Positions 16,488 through 25,190 of a stretch of 64,000 nucleotides of DNA are shown in pieces (position 1 is the stretch's first letter; each line of letters starts with the position of its first letter). Made by a program: the position numbers and the translations under genes. Below the pieces are notes generated by a model, which was not told where the DNA came from, made no database searches, and was given only the letters and a program-made list of their open reading frames with translations. The stretch comes from Gammaproteobacteria bacterium. Lineage in GTDB: Bacteria > Pseudomonadota > Gammaproteobacteria > SZUA-140. The DNA is taken from positions 248,001 through 312,000 of the forward strand of contig JADJQS010000015.1 in the NCBI GenBank assembly GCA_016712635.1. Direction: 5' to 3'.

Positions 16488-17716
16488 CGGCCGCGGCGAC
16501 GGAGCTGGGCTGCGACGTCGCGATCGTCGGCGCCGGCATGGTCGGCGCGACGCTGGCCTGCTGTCTGGCCGAGGGCGGGCTGCGCGTCGCCCTGGTGGAG
16601 GCCGCTCCGCCGCCGGCGGACTGGCCCGCCGATTCGGTGGATGTGCGCGTCTCCGCGCTCACCGCGGCCTCGCGGCAGATCTTCCGCCGGATCGGCGCCT
16701 GGCGAGCGATGGTCGAACTCGGCGTCAGCCCGTTCGACCGCATGCTGGTATGGGATGCGGGTGGCGCCGGCTCGATCCGGTTCGACTGCGCCGAGATCGG
16801 CGAGCCGCATCTCGGCCACATCGTGGAAAACCGCGTCATCCAGCGCACGCTGCTGGAGCGCGCGCGCGAATTCGGCAATGTTACTCTGCACTGTCCGGCC
16901 GGACTCGCGACCCTGACACCGATGGAGGCATCGATTCGCATCGAATTGTCAGACGCCACCGCGTTCGACGCGCGCCTGGTGGTCGGCGCTGACGGTGCCG
17001 CCTCACGCGTGCGGCAGCTCGCCGGTATCGGCACGCGCGGATGGAGTTACGCCCAGGAGGCGCTGGTCGCCACCGTGGCGACGGAGCTGCCGCACCAGGA
17101 GACGGCATGGCAGCGCTTTCTCCCGCAGGGTCCGCTCGCCTTCCTGCCGCTGCGCGACGGCCGCAGCTCGATCGTGTGGTCGACGGAACCGGCGCAGGCG
17201 CAGGAGCTGCTGCGGCTTGCCGAGGAGGAGTTCATGGAGCGGCTCGCCGCCGCTTTCGAGTATCGCCTCGGCCGCATCACCGCGGCGGGCGGCCGCGGTG
17301 CGTTCCCGCTCCGCCTGCAGCACGCCGCCAGTTACATCGCGCCGCGCGCGGCGCTGATCGGCGATGCCGCGCACATCATCCATCCGCTGGCGGGGCAGGG
17401 TGTCAACCTCGGCCTGCTCGACGCGGCCGCGCTCGCCGAGGCGGTGCTCGACGCGGCGGCGGCAGGCGCGGACATCGGCGCGCCGCGCGTGCTGCGGCGC
17501 TATGAGCGCTGGCGCAAGGGCGATAATCTGCAGATGATGCTGGCGATGGACGGGTTCAAGCGCCTGTTCGGATCCGCCGCGCCGCTGTTGTGCATCGCCC
17601 GCAACCTCGGTCTCGACCTCGCCGACGCCGCCGCACCGCTCAAGCATGCGATCATCCGCCGCGCCATGGGACTGCGCGGCGACCTCCCGCGGCTGGCCCG
17701 CCAGGCGTACATCTGA
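16484..17716 (+). CDS. ubiI: UbiI/VisC-family ubiquinone hydroxylase (C5 hydroxylase)
   Basis: A second FAD monooxygenase of the same fold, 410 residues: DVAIVGAGMVGATLACCLAE, DVRVSALTAASRQIFRRIGA (the UbiI-type DxRVSAL block), and ALIGDAAHIIHPLAGQGVNL. UbiI hydroxylates C5 of the ubiquinone precursor. The start is GTG at 16484, overlapping the ubiH stop (GTGA), which gives the expected N-terminus; a longer frame upstream lies inside ubiH. The exact carbon attacked is inferred from position and family. Confidence 0.9.
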   Translation: MTAAATELGCDVAIVGAGMVGATLACCLAEGGLRVALVEAAPPPADWPADSVDVRVSALTAASRQIFRRIGAWRAMVELGVSPFDRMLVWDAGGAGSIRFDCAEIGEPHLGHIVENRVIQRTLLERAREFGNVTLHCPAGLATLTPMEASIRIELSDATAFDARLVVGADGAASRVRQLAGIGTRGWSYAQEALVATVATELPHQETAWQRFLPQGPLAFLPLRDGRSSIVWSTEPAQAQELLRLAEEEFMERLAAAFEYRLGRITAAGGRGAFPLRLQHAASYIAPRAALIGDAAHIIHPLAGQGVNLGLLDAAALAEAVLDAAAAGADIGAPRVLRRYERWRKGDNLQMMLAMDGFKRLFGSAAPLLCIARNLGLDLADAAAPLKHAIIRRAMGLRGDLPRLARQAYI

Positions 17717-17722
17717 TTACTC

Positions 17723-17747
17723 GGGGACGGATTTTAAGTCCGTCCCC
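17723..17747. repeat. REP-like palindrome, unit 1
   Basis: Perfect 9-bp arms GGGGACGGA/TCCGTCCCC around TTTTAAG, directly after ubiI. It is one of a family of palindromes in this window sharing the GGGGAC...GTCCCC frame (also near 17789, 26151 and 26758). The word CCGGTCCTTGT follows it and recurs after a decayed unit near 17870. Such elements are typically mobilised by REP-associated tyrosine transposases; none is present here. Confidence 0.75.
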
Positions 17748-17788
17748 GGTCCTTGTCGATCATCGCACGGAGTCAGGCGCGCTACGAT

Positions 17789-17810
17789 GGGACAGAGTTC
17801 AATCTGTCCC
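17789..17810. repeat. REP-like palindrome, unit 2
   Basis: Arms GGGACAGA/TCTGTCCC around GTTCAA, 41 bp after unit 1. A third, decayed copy (ACGGTTTTCGACCCGT with a following CCGGTCCTTGT) and a CGTCAC/GTGACG inverted repeat lie at 17834-17882, filling the gap between the convergent ends of ubiI and murU. Confidence 0.65.
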
Positions 17811-17898
17811 CGGCCCCTATATACGATGGCACGACGTCACTGCGGCGTGACGATACGGTTTTCGACCCGTCTCCGGTCCTTGTTCCGAACGAGAAAGT

Positions 17899-18579
17899 CT
17901 AGGAAGAAGCCGATGTCCGCGTGCGCAGATGCCGATCGAGCGCGGCCAGGCGTTCCGGTGTACCGATATCCATCCAGCCGCCTGTGTACAGTTCGCCGCT
18001 GACCGCGCCGCGCGCGGCCGCCGCGCGCAGCAGCGGCGCGAGTGGGAATGCCCCGGGCCTGCATGAATCAAACAACTCGGGCCGGTACAGTCCGATGCCG
18101 CTGAAGGTGTAGCGCGCCTCCGACCCGTTGCCGACGCGGCCATCGTCGAGGGTGAAATCCCCCGCAGTATGATGGTCGGGATTGGGCACCAGCACGAGAT
18201 GCGCCAGTGCGCGCGGCGCCTGTGGCAGGCGCGCGAACGGATACTCGGTCCAGATGTCGGCGTTCACCACGAGGAACGGCCCGGGGCCGAGCAGCGGCAG
18301 GGCGTGGTAGATACCGCCCCCGGTCTCCAGTCCGCGCGCCCCTTCGGGCGAATACACGATGCGCACACCGTAGCGCGCGCCGTCGCCGAGGCGGGATTCG
18401 ATCTGCGCGCCGAGATGCGCGTGGTTGATGACGATGTCGGTGATGCCGGAACGCGCCAGCGCGTGCAGGTGGAATTCGATCAGGCTGTGGCCGCCCGCTT
18501 CGAGCAGCGGTTTCGGGACCGCGTCGGTGAGGGGGCGCATGCGCTCGCCACGCCCCGCGGCGAGGAGCAGCGCCTTCAT
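17899..18579 (-). CDS. murU: N-acetylmuramate-1-phosphate uridylyltransferase (MurU-like nucleotidyltransferase)
   Basis: The 226-residue sugar-phosphate nucleotidyltransferase opens with the pyrophosphorylase signature LLLAAGRGERMRPLTDAVPK. It has the substrate segments INHAHLGAQIE, GLETGGGIYHAL and NADIW (metal-binding aspartate), and ends with GGWMDIGTPERLAALD. Length and motifs match MurU of the Pseudomonas peptidoglycan recycling shunt, which makes UDP-MurNAc from MurNAc-1-phosphate. The usual partner kinase amgK is not adjacent. Another sugar nucleotide product remains possible. Confidence 0.82.
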   Translation of the reverse strand: MKALLLAAGRGERMRPLTDAVPKPLLEAGGHSLIEFHLHALARSGITDIVINHAHLGAQIESRLGDGARYGVRIVYSPEGARGLETGGGIYHALPLLGPGPFLVVNADIWTEYPFARLPQAPRALAHLVLVPNPDHHTAGDFTLDDGRVGNGSEARYTFSGIGLYRPELFDSCRPGAFPLAPLLRAAAARGAVSGELYTGGWMDIGTPERLAALDRHLRTRTSASS

Positions 18580-18609
18580 CGCGCGCTCCTCCGCCCGGTG
18601 CGCGCCGCT

Positions 18610-19626
18610 TCAGGCGAAATTTTCCGCCTTCTGCTCACGTCCGAACAGGGCCTTAACGGCTGCATGCGGGTCCTTGCCCTCATGCAGCACACGGTACACC
18701 TCGGTGACGATGGGCATTTCGATCCCCTGCGCGCGCGCGAGCACGGCGACCTCGCGCGCGGTCTCGACACCCTCGATCACCTGGCCGATCTCGGCGCCCG
18801 CCTGTGCGAGGGTCCGGCCGCGCCCGAGCGCGAGCCCGAGACGGCGGTTGCGCGACTGGTCATCGGTACAGGTGAGCACCAGGTCGCCGAGGCCGGCGAG
18901 ACCCATGAAGGTTTCGCGGCGGCCACCCAGCGCGACCCCGAGGCGCATGATCTCGGTGAGTCCGCGCGTCACCAGCGCCGCGCGCGTGTTGGCGCCGAAG
19001 CCGAGTCCATCGGCGATGCCGGCTGCGATTGCCAGCACGTTCTTGACCGCGCCGCCGATCTCGACCCCGACGATGTCGGTGGAGGTGTAGACACGGAAAT
19101 ACTCGTTATGGAGCCGGCGGCTGAGCGAGGCGGCGAATACCGCATCGTTCGCCGCCACGGTCACGGCCGTCGGCAGGCCGCGCGCTACCTCCGCAGCGAA
19201 GGTCGGACCCGAGATCACCGCGAGCGGAGGCCGGGCGGGAAATTCGTCGCCGATCAGCTCGTGCAGCAGCCGGCCGCGGCCGGGCTCGAGGCCCTTGGTC
19301 CCCCACGCCAGACGCACATCCTCCGGCCGGTGCTGTTTCACCATCTGTATTACGGACCGGAATGCGGCACTGGGCGCGGCGATGAGCACGTCCCGCGCGC
19401 GCGCCAGCGCCGCGGCGCAGTCGGGTGCGATCTCGAGACGGTCCGGAAAGGGGATGCCGGGGAGAAAGGCATCGTTCCGGCGGCGGCGTGCCAGTTCCGC
19501 GAGCTGCACCGCATCATTGCCCCAGAGCAGCACCGGGTTGCCGTTACCGGCCAGCAGGATGGCGAGCGCCGTCCCCCACGATCCGGCGCCGATCACGAGG
19601 ATTGGGGCGGCGTTGTCCTCGGCCAT
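18610..19626 (-). CDS. gpsA: Glycerol-3-phosphate dehydrogenase [NAD(P)+]
   Basis: Reduces dihydroxyacetone phosphate to sn-glycerol 3-phosphate for phospholipid synthesis. The 338 residues start with the Rossmann motif ILVIGAGSWGTALAILLAGN, then LLWGNDA, the conserved WGTKGLEPGRGRLL, GPTFAAEVARGLPTA, the catalytic lysine region EIGGAVKNVLAIAAG, and GLAGLGDLVLTC. It lies 23 bp downstream of secB on the same strand, as in E. coli and Pseudomonas. Confidence 0.97.
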   Translation of the reverse strand: MAEDNAAPILVIGAGSWGTALAILLAGNGNPVLLWGNDAVQLAELARRRRNDAFLPGIPFPDRLEIAPDCAAALARARDVLIAAPSAAFRSVIQMVKQHRPEDVRLAWGTKGLEPGRGRLLHELIGDEFPARPPLAVISGPTFAAEVARGLPTAVTVAANDAVFAASLSRRLHNEYFRVYTSTDIVGVEIGGAVKNVLAIAAGIADGLGFGANTRAALVTRGLTEIMRLGVALGGRRETFMGLAGLGDLVLTCTDDQSRNRRLGLALGRGRTLAQAGAEIGQVIEGVETAREVAVLARAQGIEMPIVTEVYRVLHEGKDPHAAVKALFGREQKAENFA

Positions 19627-19649
19627 GTCGTTGCGCCGCGCGACCCCGC

Positions 19650-20126
19650 TCAGTGCCCGGACTGGGGCTGCGCGGTCTTCTGCTGCTGTACCTGCACGGC
19701 CTTCATGTGCTGCGCGTACAGCAGCTCGAAATTCACCGGCGCCAGCAGCAGCTGCGGGAAACCGCCCTTGACCACCAGGCTGGAGACCGCTTCGCGGACG
19801 AAGGGAAACAGCAGATTGGGGCAGTAGCTGCCCAGCAGTTCGCGCAGCTCTTCCTCCTGCAGGCCCTTGATAAAGAACTGGCCGGCCTGGTGCACCTCGA
19901 CCAGATAGGCGACCTTTTCGTCGAGCTTGGAGGTGACGGTGATCGACAGGATGGTTTCATAGATGTCCTCGCCGACCGCGGCGCTCCGGTTGCTCAGGCT
20001 GACGTCAACCTCGGGCGCCCATTTCTTCTCGTCCTGAAATATCTGCGGGGAATTCGGGGTCTCGAAGGAGATGTCCTTGGTGTAGATCTTTTTGATGGCG
20101 AACTGCTTGGGGTTTGCATCCGACAT
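19650..20126 (-). CDS. secB: Protein-export chaperone SecB
   Basis: A tetrameric chaperone that keeps preproteins unfolded and passes them to SecA. The 158 residues contain FAIKKIYTKDISFETPNSP, the conserved VAYLVEVHQAGQFFIKGL and LLGSYCPNLLFPFVREAV, and the C-terminal FPQLLLAPVNFELLYAQ. The ATG at 20126, preceded by GGAGGA, was chosen over an upstream frame extension. In many relatives grxC lies between yibN and secB; here the 93-bp gap has no gene. Confidence 0.97.
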   Translation of the reverse strand: MSDANPKQFAIKKIYTKDISFETPNSPQIFQDEKKWAPEVDVSLSNRSAAVGEDIYETILSITVTSKLDEKVAYLVEVHQAGQFFIKGLQEEELRELLGSYCPNLLFPFVREAVSSLVVKGGFPQLLLAPVNFELLYAQHMKAVQVQQQKTAQPQSGH

Positions 20127-20219
20127 GGAGGATTCCTCGGTGATTTTCCACAATAATCCGGTGCTGGCGCCCGGTCTTCGAGTCCGGCTACCTTAACATG
20201 TTACCCGGCGTCGTTCTAT

Positions 20220-20645
20220 CTAGGCCCGGTTCAAGGGCAGACCGGCGCTCTCCCAGGCCAGAATGCCGCCGGAGAGCTTGACGACGGTGGCGAAGTCCTT
20301 TTTGCGCAACAGCGCACTGGCGCGCGCGGCGCGCGAACCGGTGCGGCAGTACACGATGACCGGCCGGCCGCGCCATGCCTCGAGTTCACCGATACGGTCC
20401 TCCAGCGCGGCCAGCGGTACATTGACGGAGTTGAGGATATGGCCGGCGGAAAACTCCGCGGGTTCCCGCACGTCCAGCACGGCCGCGTTCTGGTGATTGA
20501 TCATCTCGACGGCCTCGGCCGGCTTGATCTCCTTGAAACCGAGCAGGCGGTCCTTCGTGACGCTCGCCGCCAGCAGGGACAGGATGATCACGAGCGAGAG
20601 AAACAGCAGCCAGTGGTTGAGGATAAAGTCGCCTATCTGATCCAT
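20220..20645 (-). CDS. yibN: Membrane-anchored rhodanese-like protein YibN
   Basis: 141 residues: one N-terminal membrane helix (about 9-28, LNHWLLFLSLVIILSLLA) followed by a rhodanese domain with LDVREPAEFSAGHI and the active-site loop YCRTGSRAARA (cysteine present). It presumably faces the cytoplasm near the Sec machinery. In E. coli, YibN has been linked to membrane-protein insertion, but the sulfur-transfer substrate is unknown. It is first in the yibN-secB-gpsA unit and divergent from gpmI. Confidence 0.92.
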   Translation of the reverse strand: MDQIGDFILNHWLLFLSLVIILSLLAASVTKDRLLGFKEIKPAEAVEMINHQNAAVLDVREPAEFSAGHILNSVNVPLAALEDRIGELEAWRGRPVIVYCRTGSRAARASALLRKKDFATVVKLSGGILAWESAGLPLNRA

Positions 20646-20882
20646 GTGGAGAACGATCCGTTGTCGGGTCCGTCCCGGCCGGGACGGAAATGGCAGATAG
20701 CTTAGTCGATCTCGTCCGGTGCAGCTACCCGCCCGGCCCCGCCGCGCGCGGTCCGCGGGGCGTTCCATTGAAGTGGCACTTGTATAATAATGTGCGTTTT
20801 TTCAAACAGATTATTGCCTTTGGTTCATCCGCCTATATATAGTCGGGTAGGAATCAGGTTAAACCCGGTCTAAATCGGAGCC

Positions 20883-22442
20883 ATGAACGCACACACGAAA
20901 CGCCCCCGGCCACTGGCCCTGATCATTCTCGACGGCTGGGGTTACAGCGAGGATCCGCACGACAACGCCATCCACGCCGCGCGCAAGCCCAACTGGGATC
21001 GCCTGTGGCGGGACTATCCGCACGGACTGATCCAGGGTTCCGGCAACTACGTGGGTCTGCCCGCCGACCAGATGGGCAACTCCGAAGTCGGCCACCTCAA
21101 CATGGGCGCCGGCCGGGTGGTGTACCAGGAGATCACGCGCATCGATCGCGCGATTTCCACCGGCGAATTCCGGGCCAACCCGGTGATCAATGCCGCACTC
21201 GCCAGGGCCGCAGATACCGGCCGTACGGTACACATCCTCGGACTGCTGTCACCCGGCGGTGTACACAGCCATCAGGAGCACCTGTACGCAATGATCCGCC
21301 TGGCGGTCGAGCGCGTGGGCGCGCGGGTCTGCCTGCACGCCTTCCTTGACGGCCGCGATACTCCGCCGAAAAGCGCAGACGCCTATCTGGAGGCGGTCGA
21401 GCGGGTATTCGACGCCGCCGGTGGCGGGCGCGTGGCCTCGATCGTCGGGCGCTATTACGCGATGGACCGCGACCGGCGCTGGGAGCGTACGCAACAGGCC
21501 TACGACCTGATCGCCGCGGGCCGCGCCGGGTACAGTTCCGAGTCGGCGCGCCAGGCGCTGGAACAGGCTTACGCGCGCGGCGAAGCCGACGAATTCGTCA
21601 AGCCCACGCTGGTGGTGCCGCGCGGCGGGCAGCCGGCGCGGGTCGAGGACGGCGACGTCATCCTGTTCATGAATTTCCGCTCCGACCGCGCGCGCCAGCT
21701 TACGCGCGCCTTCTGCGACCCGGGCTTCGACGGTTTCGAGCGTGCGGTGCGGCCGCGCCTGGGCGAGTTTGTCACCCTCACCGAGTACAGCAAGGATTTC
21801 GACGTCCCGGTCGCCTTTCCCGCCTCGTCCATCAGCAACAGTTTCGGAGAGTACGTCGCCGGGCTCGGGCTGTGCCAGCTGCGCATCGCGGAGACCGAGA
21901 AATACGCCCACGTCACCTTCTTCTTCAACGGCGGGGAGGAGCGCGAGTTTCCGGGCGAAGAGCGCATCCTGGTGCCCTCGCCGAAGGTGGCCACCTATGA
22001 CCTGAAGCCCGAGATGAGCGCGGGCGAGGTTACCGACAGGCTGGTCGCCGCCATCGAGAGCGGGCGCTTCGACGTCATCGTCTGCAACTATGCCAACGCC
22101 GACATGGTCGGGCACACGGGCAACCTCCCCGCCGCGGTGCGCGCGATCGAGACCATCGACGGCTGTCTCGGACAGGTGTACGACGCCCTGCGCAAGGCCG
22201 GCGGCGAGATGATCGTGACCGCAGATCACGGCAACGCCGAGCGCATGAGCGACGAGTCCACCGGCCAGGCGCATACGGCGCATACCTCCAATCCGGTGCC
22301 GTTCATCTACGTCGGCCGTCCGGCGCGCATCGTGCACGAAGGGGCGCTGTCCGATATCGCGCCCACCATGCTCTACCTGATGGGCATACAACCGCCCGCC
22401 GAGATGAGCGGCCGCACCATGGTGGAACTCGCAGCGCCTTGA
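20883..22442 (+). CDS. gpmI: 2,3-bisphosphoglycerate-independent phosphoglycerate mutase
   Basis: Manganese enzyme of glycolysis interconverting 3- and 2-phosphoglycerate. At 519 residues it has the usual length. It shows ALIILDGWGYSE (metal Asp), the phosphoserine loop QMGNSEVGHLNMG near residue 65, HLLSPGGVHSH-type sequence (ILGLLSPGGVHSHQEH), DGRDTPPKSA, and the C-terminal metal cluster NYANADMVGHTGN and TADHGNAE. A good -10 TATAAT lies at 20783-20788 in the divergent gap with yibN. envC follows 14 bp later. Confidence 0.97.
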   Translation: MNAHTKRPRPLALIILDGWGYSEDPHDNAIHAARKPNWDRLWRDYPHGLIQGSGNYVGLPADQMGNSEVGHLNMGAGRVVYQEITRIDRAISTGEFRANPVINAALARAADTGRTVHILGLLSPGGVHSHQEHLYAMIRLAVERVGARVCLHAFLDGRDTPPKSADAYLEAVERVFDAAGGGRVASIVGRYYAMDRDRRWERTQQAYDLIAAGRAGYSSESARQALEQAYARGEADEFVKPTLVVPRGGQPARVEDGDVILFMNFRSDRARQLTRAFCDPGFDGFERAVRPRLGEFVTLTEYSKDFDVPVAFPASSISNSFGEYVAGLGLCQLRIAETEKYAHVTFFFNGGEEREFPGEERILVPSPKVATYDLKPEMSAGEVTDRLVAAIESGRFDVIVCNYANADMVGHTGNLPAAVRAIETIDGCLGQVYDALRKAGGEMIVTADHGNAERMSDESTGQAHTAHTSNPVPFIYVGRPARIVHEGALSDIAPTMLYLMGIQPPAEMSGRTMVELAAP

Positions 22443-22456
22443 GATTATAGTGCGGG

Positions 22457-23728
22457 GTGATGCGCACGCCTTCAGTCGCCGCCACATCCTCCGCAGGCAC
22501 GCCCCGTCCCGCTTGTCACCGCCGGCGCACGCCGGTCTCCGCGCTGTGCGCGTTGATGGTGCTGCTGTTGTGCGGCACGTCGCCTGTGTCCGTCGTGGCG
22601 CCGGTTTCCGCCGGAGCGGCGGCCGGGACGGAGGAAAAGGACAAGGCCGACAAGCTGGAGGCATTGCGGCGGACGATCCGGGAACTGCGCACCTCGCTCG
22701 ACAAGGCGCGCGGCCGGCATGCTGAACTGCGTACCCAGCTGCGCTCCGCCGAGGTGACCATCGGGAGTCTCAGCCAGTCGCTCAAAAAGCTGGACAAGGA
22801 GCTGAAGCAGAAGAGCGCGGAACTGCGCGGCCTGCGCGCCCGCCGCGACGAGGCGGCCGCAGCGCTCGAGCAGCAGCGCAGGGTCCTGGCGCAGCAGATC
22901 CTCGCCGGCTACGCGATGGGACGGGAAGGACACCTGAAGATCATCCTCAGCCAGCAGGAACCGGCCGCCATCGGCCGCATGCTGACCTATTACGACTATT
23001 TCAACCGCGCGCGCGCGGCCCGCATCGAGGAGATCGACCGCAGGCTCGCCGAGATCGGCGTGCTCGAGCATGCCATCGCCCAGCAGGCGGAAACGCTGGA
23101 GCAGCTGCACGGCGAGCAGTCCCGGCAGCTCCAGGCCCTGCGTGACTCGCGCAGCTCGCGCCGCCAGGTCCTGGCCAAGCTCGGCGGCGAGATCAAGACC
23201 AAGCAACAGAAGCTCGAGACCCTGCTGCAGGACGAGCGCAACCTGTCGGAGCTGCTCATCAAGCTGCGCCGGGCGCTGGCGGAGATCCCGGCGGACAGTC
23301 CTCCCGGCCCGGGCGACGCCGCGCCCTTCGCCAGCCACAAGGGCAAGCTGTCCTGGCCTGCGCGCGGCAAGATCACCACGCGCTACGGCTCCGCGCGCCA
23401 GATGGGTTCGCTGACCTGGCGCGGCGTCGTGATCGGCGCCGAGGAGGGGGGCGAGGTCAAGGCCATCTATCGCGGGCGCATCGCGTTCGCCGACTGGCTG
23501 CGCGGCTTCGGACTGCTCATCATCGTCGACCACGGCGACGGCTACATGAGCCTGTACGGGCACAACCAGAGCCTCGCCAAGGGCGTCGGCGACTGGGTCG
23601 AGCGCGGGGAAACGATCGCGGCGGTGGGCAACAGCGGCGGCCAGGATTCGGCCGGACTCTATTTTGAAATCCGCCACAACGGTGTGCCGGACAACCCTTT
23701 GCGCTGGTGCCGTGCCGATACCCGTTGA
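22457..23728 (+). CDS. envC: Murein hydrolase activator EnvC
   Basis: A periplasmic activator of the amidases AmiA/AmiB during septal splitting. About 423 residues: an N-terminal signal segment (about 27-52), a long coiled coil (about 55-265, LEALRRTIRELRTSLDKARG onward) and a C-terminal LytM domain from about 300. The metal ligands of active LytM peptidases are replaced (TWRG for the first His motif, LYFEIR instead of LHFEIR), as expected for a non-catalytic activator. The start could be GTG 22457 or the next codon, ATG 22460. It belongs to the gpmI-envC-ctpA-yibQ series. Confidence 0.93.
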   Translation: MMRTPSVAATSSAGTPRPACHRRRTPVSALCALMVLLLCGTSPVSVVAPVSAGAAAGTEEKDKADKLEALRRTIRELRTSLDKARGRHAELRTQLRSAEVTIGSLSQSLKKLDKELKQKSAELRGLRARRDEAAAALEQQRRVLAQQILAGYAMGREGHLKIILSQQEPAAIGRMLTYYDYFNRARAARIEEIDRRLAEIGVLEHAIAQQAETLEQLHGEQSRQLQALRDSRSSRRQVLAKLGGEIKTKQQKLETLLQDERNLSELLIKLRRALAEIPADSPPGPGDAAPFASHKGKLSWPARGKITTRYGSARQMGSLTWRGVVIGAEEGGEVKAIYRGRIAFADWLRGFGLLIIVDHGDGYMSLYGHNQSLAKGVGDWVERGETIAAVGNSGGQDSAGLYFEIRHNGVPDNPLRWCRADTR

Positions 23729-23831
23729 AGCCGGTATTATTTCCGGTCAATAGTGGCCTTTTCTGCTAAAGTATTCCACGGATTCGTTTCGCCGCGGGGG
23801 CGGCCGATACGGTGGTCATGGAGGTAGTGAA

Positions 23832-25163
23832 ATGAAAGTCGAAGCGCGTTACGTGCTGATCCTGGCCATCGGGTTGATACTGGGCGTGTCGCTCACCATC
23901 GGCCATGGCGTGTTCGCGGAGCGCGAGGCGCCCGCGCCGCTGCCGCTCAAGGAGCTGCGCACGTTCACCGACGTGTTCGCCAACATCAAGAACAACTACG
24001 TCGAGCCCGTCGACGACAAGGAACTGATCGACAACGCGGTGCGCGGCATGCTGGGCGGACTGGACCCGCACTCCGCCTACCTCGACGCCGAATCCTACGA
24101 GGAGCTCCAGGTCGGCACCACCGGCGAGTTCGGCGGCCTCGGCATCGAGGTCGGCATGGAGAACGGATTCGTCAAGGTCATCGCGCCGATCGACGACACT
24201 CCGGCGGAGCGCGCCGGCGTCGAGGCCGGCGACCTGATCATCCGTCTCGACGACACCCCGGTGAAGGGCATGAGCCTCAAGGAAGCGGTCGACATGATGC
24301 GCGGCAAGCCGGACACGTCGATCACGCTCACCATCGTGCGCGAAGGGCACGACAAGCCGATCAAGGCCGTCATCACGCGCGCCGTCATAAAGGTGAAGAG
24401 CGTGAAGAGCCGGATGCTGGCGCCCGGTTTCGGCTATCTCCGCATCACCCAGTTCCAGTCCGCCACCGGCGAGACCCTGGTCGAGGCCGTCGCCAGCCTG
24501 AAGAAGGACAATCAAGGACCCCTCAAGGGCCTCGTGCTCGATCTGCGCAACAACCCCGGCGGCGTGCTCAACGCCGCCGTGGACGTGTCTGACGCATTCC
24601 TGGACAAGGGGCTGGTGGTCTACACCGAGGGGCGCACCGAGGATTCGCGGGTGGAATTCCCCGCCACGCCCGGCGACCTGCTCAACGGCGCCCCGATCGT
24701 GGTGCTGGTGAACGTGGGTTCCGCCTCGGCCAGCGAGATCGTGGCCGGCGCGCTGCAGGACCACAAGCGGGCGATCATCATGGGCGACAAGACCTTCGGC
24801 AAGGGCTCGGTGCAGACCGTGCTGCCGATGAGCGATGGCAGCGCCCTCAAGCTCACGACTGCGCGTTACTATACGCCGTCCGGCCGTTCGATCCAGGCCG
24901 AGGGCATCGTGCCCGACATCCAGCTCGAGAACGTCAGGCTCGCGGCGGTGGAGGAACCCGAGTTCGCGGCCATCAAGGAGGCCGACCTGAGCCGTCACCT
25001 GGTCAACGGCGACGACACGAAATCGGAGGAGTCCGCTCCCGTGACGCCGGCGGCGGAGCCCGCAGGCGAGCAGAAGAAGGAAAGCCTCGCCAATGAGGAC
25101 TACCAGCTTTACGAGGCGCTTAACCTGCTCAAGGGCCTGACCATCCTCAAGCATGCCCAATAA
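23832..25163 (+). CDS. ctpA: S41 family C-terminal processing peptidase CtpA
   Basis: A 443-residue periplasmic serine peptidase anchored or secreted by an N-terminal hydrophobic segment (about 7-27). It has FANIKNNYVEPVDDKELIDN, a PDZ domain (about 95-165, GGLGIEVGMENGFVKVIAPI) and the catalytic region GSASASEIVAGALQDHKRA with the serine near 298 and lysine in GDKTFGKGSVQT near 323. Family members trim C-termini and regulate cell-wall hydrolases in Pseudomonas, which fits its place after envC. The tail (about 395-425) is low-complexity and acidic. Confidence 0.94.
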   Translation: MKVEARYVLILAIGLILGVSLTIGHGVFAEREAPAPLPLKELRTFTDVFANIKNNYVEPVDDKELIDNAVRGMLGGLDPHSAYLDAESYEELQVGTTGEFGGLGIEVGMENGFVKVIAPIDDTPAERAGVEAGDLIIRLDDTPVKGMSLKEAVDMMRGKPDTSITLTIVREGHDKPIKAVITRAVIKVKSVKSRMLAPGFGYLRITQFQSATGETLVEAVASLKKDNQGPLKGLVLDLRNNPGGVLNAAVDVSDAFLDKGLVVYTEGRTEDSRVEFPATPGDLLNGAPIVVLVNVGSASASEIVAGALQDHKRAIIMGDKTFGKGSVQTVLPMSDGSALKLTTARYYTPSGRSIQAEGIVPDIQLENVRLAAVEEPEFAAIKEADLSRHLVNGDDTKSEESAPVTPAAEPAGEQKKESLANEDYQLYEALNLLKGLTILKHAQ

Positions 25164-25190
25164 TGCGGACCGCGACGAGACGAGCGCGGC

